Source: Saccharina japonica (taxonomy: Eukaryota > Sar > Phaeophyceae > Laminariales > Laminariaceae). Taken from it: a DNA stretch of 64,000 nucleotides. Positions 1 through 11,679 of the stretch are shown here, in pieces. The notes below the pieces were generated by a model. That model ran no database searches, had not been told where the DNA came from, and saw only the letters and a program-made list of their open reading frames with translations. The translations under genes and the position numbers were made by a program. Each line of letters starts with the position of its first letter. Positions within the stretch are counted from its first letter, which is position 1. The stretch spans positions 176,300 to 240,299 of the forward strand of contig MEHQ01002986.1 of assembly GCA_008828725.1 (NCBI GenBank), in the 5' to 3' direction.

Positions 1-290
1 GGGGTTTACTGGAACAGTATGTCATCACATCCACACCTTGATTGTTTACGTACGAGGTTATCAAAGCATTTGAGAGGAGTTGCTGTGCGTGCGGTCCCGG
101 TTAGACTTCTTCGACCTTGGCTGACCGACTCCGCCTCCTTGCGACTTCATTCAAGCAGCAATACACGGGATGAGACAATTCTTGGTTCACGCAGGGGGTA
201 TGCAGACTAGGCGGGGTGCGGGGCGGGGCTACGCCCCAACCTACCGCCCGCCGCCCCGCCCCGCTTGTCTGTAAACTTTGGTAATATCAT
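1..290 (+). repeat. Dispersed repeat family R1, copy 1
   Basis: This stretch reappears inverted at 38835-39125. Shared blocks include 'catcacatccacaccttga', the segment around 'gacttcttcgac', and a GC-rich stretch near 200-265 dominated by CCGCCCCGCC. Shorter related pieces lie at 525-650 and 33495-33640. The small open frame at 19-210 is not preserved as a gene in the other copies, so I read it as non-coding. The class of element is unknown; no terminal repeats can be seen because the window begins inside it. Confidence 0.6.
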
Positions 291-458
291 ATCATAGCAC
301 TCATTCTATCCGCAGTCAATCGTATCATGGAACTCTACGTGCTGCTGCTGCTGAAGGTACTACACTGTTGTGTATCGTCTGTGTGTCGTTAGAGTCTACC
401 CCCTTTATCCTGCTGCAACTTGTGCTCGAAGAACAAGAACCAGCGATGTGTCTGTGTG

Positions 459-460
<2 letters not shown>

Positions 461-487
<27 letters not shown>
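461..487 (+). repeat. CTG microsatellite
   Basis: About nine uninterrupted CTG units, preceded by TGTG-rich sequence. It is one of at least five CTG/CAG tracts in the window. It encodes poly-Leu, poly-Ala or poly-Gln depending on frame, which explains the small open frames here; none has other coding support. Confidence 0.9.
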
Positions 488-490
<3 letters not shown>

Positions 491-524
491 GAGTAGAATA
501 CGTCCGACGCACTGAGCTACATGG

Positions 525-650
525 CACTTCCATCCAAGCAATAACCCATGCGTAGAGCGAGACAATCCTTGACCCCTCACACGGGGTTTGTCAACTGGGC
601 GTGGAGCGCTCGCCCCGCTCCACGCCGTAAAGACTGTGAGGTGTGGCGAC
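525..650 (+). repeat. Dispersed repeat R1, partial copy
   Basis: Diverged partial copy of the 85-260 region. It keeps the order 'cttccatccaagcaataa', 'gagacaatccttg' and a GC-rich block with 'gcgctcgccccgct'. No coding signal is seen between here and the next repeat at 840. Confidence 0.45.
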
Positions 651-839
651 AAGTACTCGTCTCCTTACACTATACTAGTATGGCTCCACGTACTGCATTC
701 AATTCCCAGCCAATCGTAAATATTCCGTGTCTGTACTCGTATGTGAGCAGTATGACGTCGAGCGGTGTATCTTGTTGTGTCGTTTCATTCATCAATATAG
801 TAGGAGTAGCCCTACACGTACAGCAGTACAAGCAAAATC

Positions 840-1690
840 AGTAATGCCACTACCATACTTGAATACGGTCTAAGTATCGTTAACACTTCAGGCAACAGGA
901 TATTTGTAATTTTTTTGTAATTCGTGTGCGTTCGTGGGTTGTTGACAGTATACGAAGCGGGCGGTGTCCGGAGTACGTACGACGTACTCCCCTGGGCTAC
1001 TACGAGAACAGCGTGCTGCTGTACTATAAAGAAGATACCGACGCAAAAAAACCGTGCGAACGCGGTTGCGTGGGGGTTTGATGCGTATATAGGCGTTTGG
1101 CGACATACCAAACGATAATCGCAGTGTGACCGACATTTGTTGTTTTCCTTCTCCCCTGGTAATTCTGTCGACTACTGCTGTATTATCACACTATTAATAG
1201 AGTCCATTATTTCCAATGTGTACTCCTACCGCTCTCAGGGGTTACTTGTGTGACACGTCGGTGCACATGCTGTATCGTCTCCTGGCGCCTCACGGAACCT
1301 AAGTGGTACTACCAATGAAATTGAAACCAAGCGTAACGCCTTGCACGGTAAGTACACTACACATTATTATTTTCAGTACGTAGAGTACGCGAGTTTGCAA
1401 TTTCTCCAGCTGTCGGCGACCTTCTAGCGCGTTTATTTTGTTTCCAGCGTGGTGAACTCCGTCGTCGTGTCCACTGGTGGACGCTGCGGATTTGCTCGTT
1501 CCTCACGCACGCGTTCTGTGCGCGGCGCCGGACAGGAAATCTGCTCTACTTGCCGCCCTCTCAGGGTTTTGGCGTCATCTGTGACTCGTGCCCAGCAATT
1601 TCAAATGATTCTTCAAGTTATGTGCTCTCAAACATCACATCCTTAACGTTGGCTAGAACACCCTCGCGCGGATGTGGGGAGCGTGCTACC
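840..1690 (+). repeat. Inverted large repeat, left copy (partner 31950-32910)
   Basis: Read in reverse complement, 31950-32910 matches this segment over most of its length. Matching blocks include 'aggggagtacgtcgtacgta', 'gacaccgcccgctt', the stretch around 'gacgctgcggat', and 'tatgtgctctcaaacatcac'. The arms lie about 31 kb apart in opposite orientation. The right part holds the exon-like frame listed separately. I cannot define the ends or a target duplication. Confidence 0.7.
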
Positions 1691-1741
1691 GTCTGTTCTG
1701 CGACAGAAATCATGGCCCCGCCAGAAACATGCCACTTTTAA
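1448..1741 (+). pseudogene. Exon-like conserved reading frame, unrecognised
   Basis: An open frame follows a good 3' splice-site context (pyrimidine-rich 'tttattttgtttccag' ending at about 1447). It reads through conserved blocks such as GFGVICDSCPAISND and YVLSNITS, then ATEIMAPPE, and stops at 1739-1741. The same frame and much of the amino acid order recur on the minus strand near 32020-32364 (GFGAICNRCSAILND), but there it is broken by a stop. An upstream GGTAAGT at about 1347 could be a 5' splice site. I recognise no family; it could be a decayed element gene or the last exon of a host gene. Coding status is inferred. Confidence 0.35.
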
Positions 1742-3400
1742 ACAATGCCAAGGTAGAGGTGGCGCCTTATTCTATGGTCTCCTCGAGTGAGTGACTCAAT
1801 ATATCACCCATACCTTGACTTTGAAATAGGTTGTATGCACACCCAGGTCAACATTTCTATGCCCTACATACGGCTAGTCATGAAAAAAACGTATTTGTAG
1901 ACATATCATACTAAATAACCGGTAATTTCGGTTGGGGTGCTCAAGAGGACTGAAAAAGGCTGAGAGAAAAAGTGCGACCCCTTGCGGGGGTTGCGTCTTC
2001 GTTTTGTTTCCATGTCAGATCATGACAGGGTCTTTGTTTTCTTTTTTTGTGTGGACCACAGCAAGAGGTTTGACCGTCATGTACCAGCAGTGCTCGGGGT
2101 AGAGACGACACCCTGCATAATTCTGCGTAGCTGCATTGGTCGCGTACGCGTTGTATAGACGGCGCATCCTACTTGCTCGGCCTTATTATCTATGGAGGTT
2201 TCAGATGGTTCCCGCGCTCTCCACAAAATAACTTTTCCGTTATATGCGAGGTTGAATTTCGTATTCGTAAGGATATGGTTCCAATGGTTTATCACTCACT
2301 AGGAAAAAGCGGAGCTATGTTCAGCAGGTGCGGCGTGGCAGTGTAATCCCGGATGCAGCATATTTTCAGCTGCAGGTAGATGCAGAGAGCGGAGTGTTGG
2401 TCTCCACGAGAACGTGAGGACCCTGCGATGCTGATATGTGTACCGCTCGGTGGAACTACGTACGTGTGGTATGATACATACTCTTCGTCTGTACGTACAT
2501 CAGCAACAGTACCAGCACTCGTGCCGCAGCACTGAATATCTCAAACCCCGTAACAGCACTGACTGGGCAGCCGCCGTATTTACTTATATGTATATGTGGT
2601 TTGTGCAGTTTGTGAAAATGCGGGGCAGGCGGATCCAACATATATCATCACAGTGCATAACAATCCACCCACAGAGGCTTCCAGCATACCTGTACTGCGT
2701 GTATTACAAGGGTAAACTCTGATCAGTAGTGTACTGGGACTATCCAGGTAATTGGAAACTGCAAAAGGTGGGATTACACCACAGAAAAGACAACCAACAT
2801 ACTGCGATTGCTGGCAAAACGAACAGTACGTAAACCCCGCCGCTAGGCAGTATCTCCAGTCCACGTACATGAAAAATAATATCGTCTTCAATTACGACGT
2901 ACTTGGAGTGCTCCCAGTACAGCAATACATCTGAACATTATCGAACCCTGACATATTGTCAACATTATGTATACCTCTAGTGTTAGCCCCCCCCCCGCCC
3001 TCTTTCTGGTTATACGACCACGGCCATGCATGAAAATGAAGTAAACCCCACCGTGTCCCCCCTCCCCACCTCTGCCGATAATAATTTCCTCCAACACGTG
3101 GTTGGAGTATAGCACGCAGCTAGCGGATCCTACTTCCGACGATGTTTGACATTGTTGTTTTGCCACAGCTGGGCTGTCTCTGTAAGCTTAGGCACAAGTT
3201 TGCGTCCTATCTCTATTATATGTTTCCTTCGAAACCGCTGACCTTCCTACCTACGCCACAGTGCACCTGTGCAATGCGTCCCTATTATTCTCCGTGCTTA
3301 GCTTTGAGCACTTTCATCCCTTGGCATTCGGTGGAGCCCCAATGGTTCGGTGCGACGTCAAGTATTCATCATAACGCTTCTTTCTTCGTGGGTATGACGG
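1742..3400. other. Intergenic stretch without recognisable gene
   Basis: Short frames only, none with family resemblance. It has a poly-C run at about 2988-2998 followed by 'ggttatacgaccacggccatgcatg', a weak match to the poly-C-associated repeat at 63300-64000. I see no promoter, tRNA or clear inverted repeat. Confidence 0.5.
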
Positions 3401-5220
3401 GGAACGGCTACCGGTAACAACCCAGGCAACCAGCAAAGTACCCCCGTACCCAGTACATATGTTTGTCCAATGCTTGACCGAATATCGTATATGAAGAATT
3501 AAAGGTAGCAGTCACTCTGAATTTCCCTATAGATAATGTGTTCATAACCCTCACAACTCTTGATATTGATTATAACTGCCGTTTTGCAGGTACGTTGCTG
3601 CGTAGGAATAATCCCACGCCGTGACCGTCGGCCGTTCAGGCAGCCGGTCAAGCCACTTGTCGCTTACATATCGCGGTTAAGCACGTACAGTGTCAAGAAC
3701 AGGGTACTCATTTGTATATATGTAGTAAATAGGTTTCATTTAGACATCGGCTATATCGTATCTCCCAGCCGGTTGTGTTTTATCGTGCCCTCTACCGCGG
3801 GGCACACGGGAGACACGCGTGTACAGATACCTTAAATTTGGGCCACGGCCGATGTCCGTGGTGCGCGCTCTGTGCTTTCGAAGTCTCGAAAACTGGCAAA
3901 TAGCTTGTTTTCCTGTTTCCCTCTCGAAGCTCGTTGCTATCGTGCCGATCCCCTCAAAACGATGTGAGCTGCGTGTGGTGTACTCCAAGACGAATGATAG
4001 ACGTGCCAAAAGGTAAAAGGCGATCGTGACCGGCCTCCTAATTAGATTCGGACACAAACACACTGAAATTCGCTATGATATCTGGCCTGACGATCGCTAT
4101 TCCCCTACTACTGACAATGCGCAGAAGTAACACTTCCTGCTTCTTCCGCGACTGCAACCTTCCCCTCCGCGCGCTCTGCAAGCTGCATGTACAAGCATGA
4201 CACCACCGCCCCCTAAGCTCTACAGGTTCATACAGCTGCAATGACCACGTTTTTGTGATGCGCCAGCCCCGTTGTTACTATCAGTGATATGTTCCACATT
4301 TTGTGAACGTGTGACATATCTTCGTCACGGTTTGCGTTGTATGGTTGAAATCGTCCCCGCACGTAGATCAGCAGCGAGTCGATGTGCGTGTATGGTATGT
4401 GAAACATGACAGTGCGGCGTATATCCTGTACGCCCTTTGCTCCCCCGAATGGCAGTCAATTTGTTCGTCTACCCGGAGGTAGCTTTAGCTCATTTTGGGA
4501 AACCCCTCGCACGACAAAGTCTGGGGTTCAAAACCCCGTGCCGAAGAGCAGATGCATTGCGCCGAAAATCTTGACCGCTGTCCCCTCAAATACAGAAGGG
4601 TGGCGCTCTACGGTCACTACCAGTCTTCGGCTGTGGTGGAGGTTTGTGTTTGTTTTATGGACGTCACCTGCAATGATAGGGTTACCATCTCAAAACCGAC
4701 CGTTTCCCAACCACGGAGTTACCTGACTAGGGGGCTACCATTTTTCCGTGCATCTCATGCGTGTTGTTTGGTGTATGTATTCGGTTGTTGTCAGCCCATC
4801 AGTGATGGTTTTCATCGTGTGCATTCCCTGTTCCTCTGGCTCACGTAGAGACTTACCTCACAGTAGGTTATATTTATCAATATATGTCGAGACTAGGCAC
4901 GGAATGTTTGCGTGGACGACTGCTTCACTCGTTCTGAAGGGTTTTGGGAGATTGGCTAAGATGACAGCGGACGCGACTTCACAGCGTGAAATGCAAACGC
5001 TCTAATAAAAAACGTTGCTGCGGTTGGGTGTTATTATTGCTGCTCCCAACTATGGTTTCCTGCTGGTCCTTGTTATACGTTCACGCCCCGAAGTATGTAG
5101 CTACTTTGGAAACTTTACATTATTTGTTGTGTTGATTAAATATGTTCTTGTAGAAAAAAAGAATGTTACTTATACTCTTAGTTTCAGTCCGAAACGCAAG
5201 TTACCCATATCGTCCCTCCT

Positions 5221-5400
5221 CTATCGCAGCTGCCGTCCTGATGCGCAACCCTTATCGCAGCACCCGTTCTGATATGCCACGCCTATCGCAGCTGCTGTCC
5301 TGATGCCCAACGCCTATCGCAGCACCCATCCTGATGTGCCACCCCTATCGACGCATCTGTCCTGGTGTGTCACCCTTATCGCAGCACGCCTCCTGATGTA
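5221..5400 (+). repeat. 31-bp minisatellite, about six units
   Basis: Tandem units of 31 bp beginning C/T-TATCGCAGC and containing (T/C)CCTGATG, with about 20-30 percent divergence between units. It lies inside segment copy A. Units vary too much for a recent expansion, and there are no spacers, so it is not a CRISPR array. Confidence 0.85.
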
Positions 5401-7211
5401 TAATTACGATGTTTGGCACGTTAAGGGTACCTTAGGCCTGATACAACTGATTGGGTCTGTGGGGTTCCCTGGCGGCTGTCAGTCACCGGGCAATAGTACC
5501 GCTGACCAACGTATTCGCTTTCCGGCCGCCGACCGTCGGTAGCGGAAACACAGAGGAAAAGGGAGGAAAGGTCCTGGTTGGTCCCGGTCGTCGACGGCAC
5601 AAAGTACGCTTATCCTCACCCTAGCTGGGTACAATGACAGCTTGAATACCTTATATCACCTTGAACAGCGCGGTACCCTCACAACTTTGGATTATACATG
5701 GCACAGCATGACGAATCAATCAGCGGCTGTGAGGTGGGTGGTACAAACACGAACACCCTTCGTATTAGTCATGGAACAAAAGCTCGCTAATTCGCCAAAA
5801 CAAGGGCCCAGCTCTAGACATGAAGCCTTAGCCGAGAGATCAATCATGATCGAAACACCACACCCACGAGCATGCGATCCGCACAACATCTCCACTACGC
5901 CAACGCCGTAAGATGCCCACTTGAAGTCGGCCCATTTTGGTAGTCTAGTATGTGTCGTCAAATGACCTCCCGATTCCACTGATGACACTGTCTGACATTT
6001 AAGTATATCTAAATGGTACCGATTGTCACAGTATACATCTAAGTGCACGTCGCCATTTACTGCGCAATGCGCAGCCAACGAATTCATCGACAGTTTGTGC
6101 AATTTTACTCACCTTGTCGATTTTGGGTTAACACCTGGAATTACGGTTTCTGTATATTTTTAGTTGCTTTACACCTTTCACAACGGTCAACACTGGTTTC
6201 ACTGCGAATCTGTACGTACGTGGCTAGAGTGCAGCACGTGGTGCTCTTTCGATACATGTCACGACGGCATACAAGTCGTCGCCTTCCCCACTGCGATAAA
6301 CATGCGGCAACATTGCCAGCGATATTTAAATGTGCTACACATTCCAAGTATTTAACTATGTGTGTCCGAAGTGTTAAGTAAGCTGGGAGTTTTCAACCAT
6401 CGTGTATATCTGTAACATGTTTTCCTCGCGAACATATGTAGGCTTCACTATCGTCGGGGGATGTTTGACTAGTTTCTGCTCAAGTGCCGAAATTAGCTAC
6501 AGCGTCGTTGCGTTCACCCACTGCCTCCGATTGCATCTTACGAAGATAGTTTTATTGAAGCTGGCCAGCATAATCATCAATTTAGCGAGGCCTTGTAAGA
6601 CTCCGATCCCAGGAATAGGTATCGCTACAAAGGTGCAACAGGGAAACTATTGTTTTGTTCGACATGGTGTGCTGTTATCTCTCGCGTTGCGGCCAATGAC
6701 AGCAGTATGGAGATACGTTTACACGGCGCTGTTTCTCCGTCCATCAGAAAGGGCGAAATCGTGCAACATTCACGTAGAAATATCTGATCGCATGCGCATG
6801 GGATGGTTCCCAAGCAGTCCCCTCGACCACTACTTGATGACACTTACGTATGTGTACGGTGTTATACTCAGAAACAGTTCCCGCCCGTATAGGATGTTAC
6901 AGAACTGGCGTTGAGCAAAACCAAGTCGATCGAAAGTTGCTGAAACTATAGTCGTGCCTCAGAAACGTATACGGTCGGCGTCCTTGGCCGTTTGGCGTTC
7001 GTCACTACTACATGTGTGCTAACAACGTTTTCAGACTCGACCAGGCAATGGTTCCTGATTGCGATACCCTGAAAACTTGTCCGTGAATATTGTGTGTTGT
7101 ACGAACGGCAGGTGTGTCCGGCTCCACACAGAGTATCCTTGCTCTGCCCATCTCCTTGTCTGAGCCCATCAGCGCTTTTCATCACCACCGCTGCCGCAAT
7201 CTACAGCGATA

Positions 7212-8003
7212 ATGGGTATTTGCTCACATCACGATTGCACGAGGCGATCGAGCTTCAACATCAAAGGACTTTCGCCGGCGGTTTACTGCAAGCAACATGC
7301 TGACGACGCCATGATAGATGTTCGCAGCAGACGTTGCTCACATGCCTCCTGCACCAAACAGCCGGCGTTCAATACTGCAGGTAGTAAGAGGGCGGCGTAC
7401 TGCAAGATACATGCTGGAGAAGGCATGGTGAACGTTTGCAGCAGACGTTGCTCATATGCGTCCTGCACGAAGATTCCGAGGTTCAATACTGAAGGCAGTA
7501 AGAGGGCGGCGTACTGCAAGCAACATGCTGGAGACGGCATGGTAGACGTTTGCAACAGACGTTGCTCACATGACTCCTGCACCAAACACCCGGCGTTCAA
7601 TTTTGATGGCATGAAGTCCGCGATGTGCTGCAAGCAACATGCTGCGGACGGTATGGTTATTGTCTACAAAACCAACCATTGTTCACATATCGGCTGCACG
7701 AGGCGGCGAGTTTGGGGTGTGCCGGCTGACTGTGCACCCACTGTATGCTTTCGCCATAAAGACGATATCGCGGACGGTCCGGTTTTTAACTTCAAATCAA
7801 AGTGTAAGTTTGAGGGTTGCAGCAAGGAATCTCGGTGGGGACTCACAGGGGAGCAGCCCACTCACTGTCCGGACCACGGACGGCTCATAGACGGGCTGGT
7901 CTGCACCATCTTTACGGGTCGTGGGAAGTTGTTTTTGCCTAGTCCATCGTACCACGCTGCAAGGAGCACGCCATATACTGTTAAAACTGAGTGTTCGTTT
8001 TGA
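7212..8003 (+). CDS. EsV-1-7 repeat protein, copy A (263 aa, six repeats)
   Basis: A cysteine/histidine-rich protein of tandem EsV-1-7 repeats with pattern C-X4-C-X16-C-X2-H-X12. Repeats begin at about residues 4, 42, 80, 118, 157 and 198. The first four are regular; the fifth (CSHIGC, WGVPADC) and sixth (CKFEGC, RWGLTGEQ) are divergent C-terminal repeats shared by all three copies. The product ends with a short tail closing KTECSF. The start is chosen because ATG-G and the first CSHHDC motif follow 'tacagcgat/gaATGG', conserved in all copies. No intron, signal peptide or membrane segment is seen. In brown algae the family includes IMMEDIATE UPRIGHT, a developmental regulator of Ectocarpus; the biochemical role is unknown, with metal binding an inference from the Cys/His spacing. 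Copy A has two repeats fewer than its paralogues. Its third repeat reads CSYASC instead of CSH, and its fourth has an extra Cys before the third Cys. Confidence 0.9.
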   Translation: MGICSHHDCTRRSSFNIKGLSPAVYCKQHADDAMIDVRSRRCSHASCTKQPAFNTAGSKRAAYCKIHAGEGMVNVCSRRCSYASCTKIPRFNTEGSKRAAYCKQHAGDGMVDVCNRRCSHDSCTKHPAFNFDGMKSAMCCKQHAADGMVIVYKTNHCSHIGCTRRRVWGVPADCAPTVCFRHKDDIADGPVFNFKSKCKFEGCSKESRWGLTGEQPTHCPDHGRLIDGLVCTIFTGRGKLFLPSPSYHAARSTPYTVKTECSF

Positions 8004-8749
8004 GGTAGTTCCACATCAATCATTTTCGTTTCGGATTTATGAATTCGGCCCTCTTTGCAGGTATTCGATTGCGACAGGTTGCTAAGCTCCCCCATGCTCG
8101 GCGGTACAGGCTTAGTGCAGATACCCTTCCTTTCGAGTTTGTTGCGCGACAGGTGTCCACGATTTACGTGTCTCCCTGCCTAAAGACGTAACATGCCATG
8201 TTGAGTAAGAACCGAAGAGAGTGGTGACTTGGCCCCAGCCTGGGATGAACCAGGTTTCCCCACAGACAACCAGGCCTGTAGTATCAGGGTCCCTAGACAA
8301 ATACGAGAAGGACGCTGCAAAAACAAAGTTCAGCGGTGTCTTGTTATATCCCGAAGGTTATAGCCAATGTAACGGCTTTAGGCGAGATGTGGTGATAGGA
8401 TCCCAGAAGCAACTATCTACCATGGTTTCGGCAAGCCGCAGGTGAGCTAACTGTCACATTACGCCACAAGGGTGGCTTTCAACGGGGTGGCAGGGTAGAA
8501 GTTCGGGATAGTGGTGGTAGGTGGATACTCTAACGGGTTTGCAACGGAGATGGAGGGGGTGATGGTTCGGCCCCGGCATAGCAGAGAACCCCGCCCGAGC
8601 TGGATTACGGCAGATTTCATATGTTTAAACAATTTCGATCCCGCGACGGCAGGGGGGTGTTTTTATGTTTTGTTATCGTTTCGAGCAGTATTTTGAAGCG
8701 CTTGCGTATTCTTCTTCAGCAACATGTACGCTTCTATATTCATCAGAAC

Positions 8750-9003
8750 CGCACACAATACGATAGAGGTAGAACCATTTGGCTTTGATTATTTCGGAAT
8801 GATCGCGCTATATAACTCAAAATCATCGGAGTTTCATTGTTGAATTGCAATGTCGTTTATTGCATACTTCGGCCATCGTATCGTTCATCGGGTAGCATCT
8901 TTGTTCCCCATAAAAATCAGTTTGGGGGTGGGGCAAAGAGCTCCTCAAGTGACCACTCCCAGAAAAAACACATGGTTCACCTCTACCGTAGCATGCGTGG
9001 AAC
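8750..9003. mobile_element. MITE-like element inside copy A
   Basis: About 254 bp bounded by inverted ends: 'aatacgatagaggtagaacc' on the left and 'ggttcacctctaccgtagca' on the right. The internal block 'gagctcctcaagtgaccac' recurs at 27773-27875, 31678-31750 and 54318-54423. It carries no open frame of note. No target duplication is clear. Confidence 0.6.
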
Positions 9004-9590
9004 ACTGGTAGAGCCTTTCTCCTTGTTCCGAATTAATCACGCTGAAGGGAGGCCTGCGGGCGTTAGGGGCTCTCCGTGCGGATGGTGGTTGTTTCCTGGC
9101 GCTTTAGTGTGGTCAATGCAACGTCACGACATTGTAAGGGTGCTATTATACCATGTTCGTTTAGTAACCGAGTACCCGATCAAGTTTGCCTGCACGGGCA
9201 CTACCTGTCACAAGGTCCGGGTACAACGCAAAACCCGCCCTTTTTTCGGACCGGATATCCGATAAGCAACGTGTTCCCGTTGTTACAATTGCCTGACAAT
9301 GTCTCCGGAAACTCTTGAGACTCGCAACCCACCCAGCGCAGCCTGGCGTCGGGCTTCCAGTGCGTGCTACATCTTAGAACGGGAAATAGTACATACAAAC
9401 AATGAAGGGTACCCGGGTACCCGGTTGCCAGCATGTCTGCGTTGTCAGTACGCCTGTAAATGTTTCTAGACGTTCTTTAAGGGCGGAAAAGATGCAGCGC
9501 AACACCATCGTTAGTTTTCCACCAATCACTATGCTCGTATGTACTTGTACTTTGTTCAGTAGTTAATATTGCATTTTAGACGTGGACGAT

Positions 9591-10600
9591 CTCCGTTTTG
9601 TTATTACCAGCGAGGCATCCATACATCCCTGTAGATATCGAGGTAGCTCTCCGGACGCCGCGTGAAGCACGCGTTGTGGGTCTGCAATGTGGATGGTCCC
9701 GGTACAAAAAAGCCTGCACAAAACGAACTACAAATTACACGAGCGTGGGGGTAGGGGATGGACGATGGGACATCCTCTCCCATGAGCGAGTCCCCAATCT
9801 ATAGGGTCATAACCATTGCCTGGGGTGTATTTTGCAAGCACAATCAAAATCCTCCTTGCTTTACAATCGATACTCTGCGACACCACACATCCGAGGTACG
9901 CATACCGAACAGGTGTACAGTCCCATCAACTAATATCCTCCCTGCATGGTGAACAGTATGGCAATAATACATCACAATATCATAGCATGGTCACACCTCA
10001 TAGCTGCCCCCAAAACCTCAAATTATCATCCCGAATCAATATCACACATTCTAAATTCATGTACCGAATGTGGACCACAATGTACCAAAACCTCAAGCAA
10101 ATTCAAAGCACCGAATACTAGAAATTCAAGCAAATTAATTAAAATTAAAATACCAAAATCTAAACCATACTGGCTCAAACTTCAACAACCTTCCAAGACA
10201 CTCAGCTGCCGCAACTAGGGACATCAGTCCGCGATAATCACACGGCCATCAGCTCAGTGTCAATAGGTCGACACAAGTTTATCACAGTAGTACTAACTTC
10301 AAAACCAATGCACGTGCAGAATTCTTAATACCTGAAAAACCCTCAATACACGTCTCAATACCGTACAATGTATTCTCAGAACTACCAGACCAGCCGATAT
10401 CATCATTGAATATAATATCCCTGACAATTAACAATACAGCTGCCCATCACGGTTCTGCCAAAAATAGTATATCCGCGCAGTAGTATCCACTATTTTCACC
10501 AGTAAACATGCAGAAGTTTCAATACCCGAAAACCATCAATTTGATGCCACAACTCAGCCTTAACCCCACAAACCCGATCAGAAACACAATCAAAAGGGCA
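9591..10600. other. AT/CA-rich intergenic stretch
   Basis: From about 9950 to 10500 the + strand is poor in G and rich in A and C. Frames here (9598-10218) are short and compositionally biased, with no recognisable family. I see no RNA gene or clear repeat boundary. Confidence 0.45.
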
Positions 10601-10604
10601 ACTG

Positions 10605-10690
10605 CCAAAATCAGGTATACCTGATCCATTTGAGCCAAAATCAGGTATGTACTAAAACCAAGTAAAACACGCACGCCACGAACGGCGTTT
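10605..10690 (+). repeat. Half copy of a small inverted-repeat element
   Basis: The block 'caaaatcaggtatacctgat' followed by 'gccaaaatcaggta' and 'actaaaaccaagtaaaacac' matches the reverse complement of about 11590-11672. It looks like one arm of the same small MITE family as 11519-11672. Confidence 0.55.
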
Positions 10691-10911
10691 TTCAGGACTT
10701 TTTGGCTGTGACAAATAATCATACTTTTGGATTTGCGCTTGAACAGCAGAATGATAGCGAATGTGTGTGTCCTCCAAATTCTTGATATATGTTGTATATT
10801 ATTTTCAGTATACGGGTATTAGTATCTGTCGTATGCTTTAAGTGGTTTCGTGATCACACACACTCCTACGACGTGTATTTCCGTATTTTTGTACCAGGTA
10901 TGTATGTATGC

Positions 10912-11225
10912 CTATCCCATTTATTATCTTCGCCCTTCTTTTTCTCTCTCCTTCTTAGTCGTAACTCAGATCCGGGGTCACTAAGTAGGCTCTTGTCCCC
11001 CCCACACTACGGTACTTGCCTTGCATTTTTATCGCGAGAAGATTTCAGCACTTTCTTCCCTCGTCGACTTGCGTCGGATTCCGCCTACCCACGCGACGAA
11101 GGCGCTCTCAGCAATTGGTTCCTTTTTATTTTTTCAAATAAAGTAAAAATCTCACCACGGTGGGATTTGAACTTGGGTACCAATGCCAGTAGTCTTTGAA
11201 GCTAACTACTAGTCTACCGGGGCAT
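10912..11225 (-). mobile_element. tRNA-derived SINE, copy 1
   Basis: Read on the minus strand, it opens with a tRNA-like head starting 'atgccccggtagactagtag' with an A-box-like segment. A B-box-like 'aagttcaaatccc' follows, then a body shared with the SINEs at 26959-27293 and 36148-36476, including 'gagtcggattc...' type sequence, 'gcgataaaaatgcaaggcaa', 'ccgtagtg', and 'ggatctgagttacgac'. This copy lacks a long A-tail and ends near 'ataaatgggata'. RNA polymerase III transcription would be expected from the A and B boxes if active, but divergence suggests it is old. Confidence 0.8.
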
Positions 11226-11518
11226 GTATATAGTCGTAGCCACATTGATCGCATTCGAACAAAACATCGAGTTCATTTGAGACTGGACTGCTCGCTTTCC
11301 GTACCGTGTCAGCAAACAGCAGTACGTAATACCTGGTATCTTACAACAGGTCCATTGTGATGTATGCGCGCGTATGAGATGTTCTGTACTCGTTGTGGCG
11401 GGTCGTACGTACGTAGTGTGGTGATTTCTTCGTGTCTGGCGTATAGGAGACAGTGTACGTATGGCCTTTGATTGGCTCAAAACTCGCCAAACTCAGTTGA
11501 AAGCTAAACAAACTAGAC

Positions 11519-11672
11519 AAATACAGGTGTACCTGCCCATTTCATGCCAAAATCAGGTACGATGTGAGGCTGGCCAATGAGAGGTGTCCTAGCGTGTGAT
11601 TTGTACTTGGTTTTAGTGTAGTACCTGTTTTTGGCACCAAAGTGACCAGGTGTCCCTGATTTTGGCTAAAGC
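11519..11672. mobile_element. Small MITE (about 154 bp)
   Basis: Imperfect terminal inverted repeats of about 37 bp: left 'acaggtgtacctgcccattt' plus 'gccaaaatcaggtac', right 'gtacctgtttttggc' plus 'caggtgtccctgatttt'. No open frame lies inside. A half copy lies at 10605-10690. Confidence 0.65.
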
Positions 11673-11679
11673 CCCAATT

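Larger units (their letters stand above)
3400..9590 (+). repeat. Segmental duplication copy A (EsV-1-7 segment)
   Basis: First of three diverged copies of one segment. It aligns collinearly with copy C (43435-47580, same strand) and copy B (22690-29560, opposite strand). Shared landmarks in order: 'gacattgattataact' (about 3560), 'gtgccgatcccct' (about 3945), 'caaagtctggggtt' (about 4517), the EsV-1-7 gene at 7212-8003, and 'ggatatccgata' (about 9254). Homology covers upstream and downstream non-coding sequence, so the promoter region was probably copied too. Copy A keeps about 4620-6660, which copy C lacks. Small frames in the flanks are mostly broken between copies, so I do not call them genes. 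Confidence 0.85.

Noticed and set aside
4480-4552. Possible tRNA relic with B-box-like GGGGTTCAAAACCCC
   Set aside because: A T-arm can be drawn, but no acceptor stem or anticodon arm pairs, and copy C has lost the motif.
5221-5400. CRISPR array
   Set aside because: The 31-bp units are directly adjacent with no spacers, the units are diverged, and the genome context is eukaryotic.
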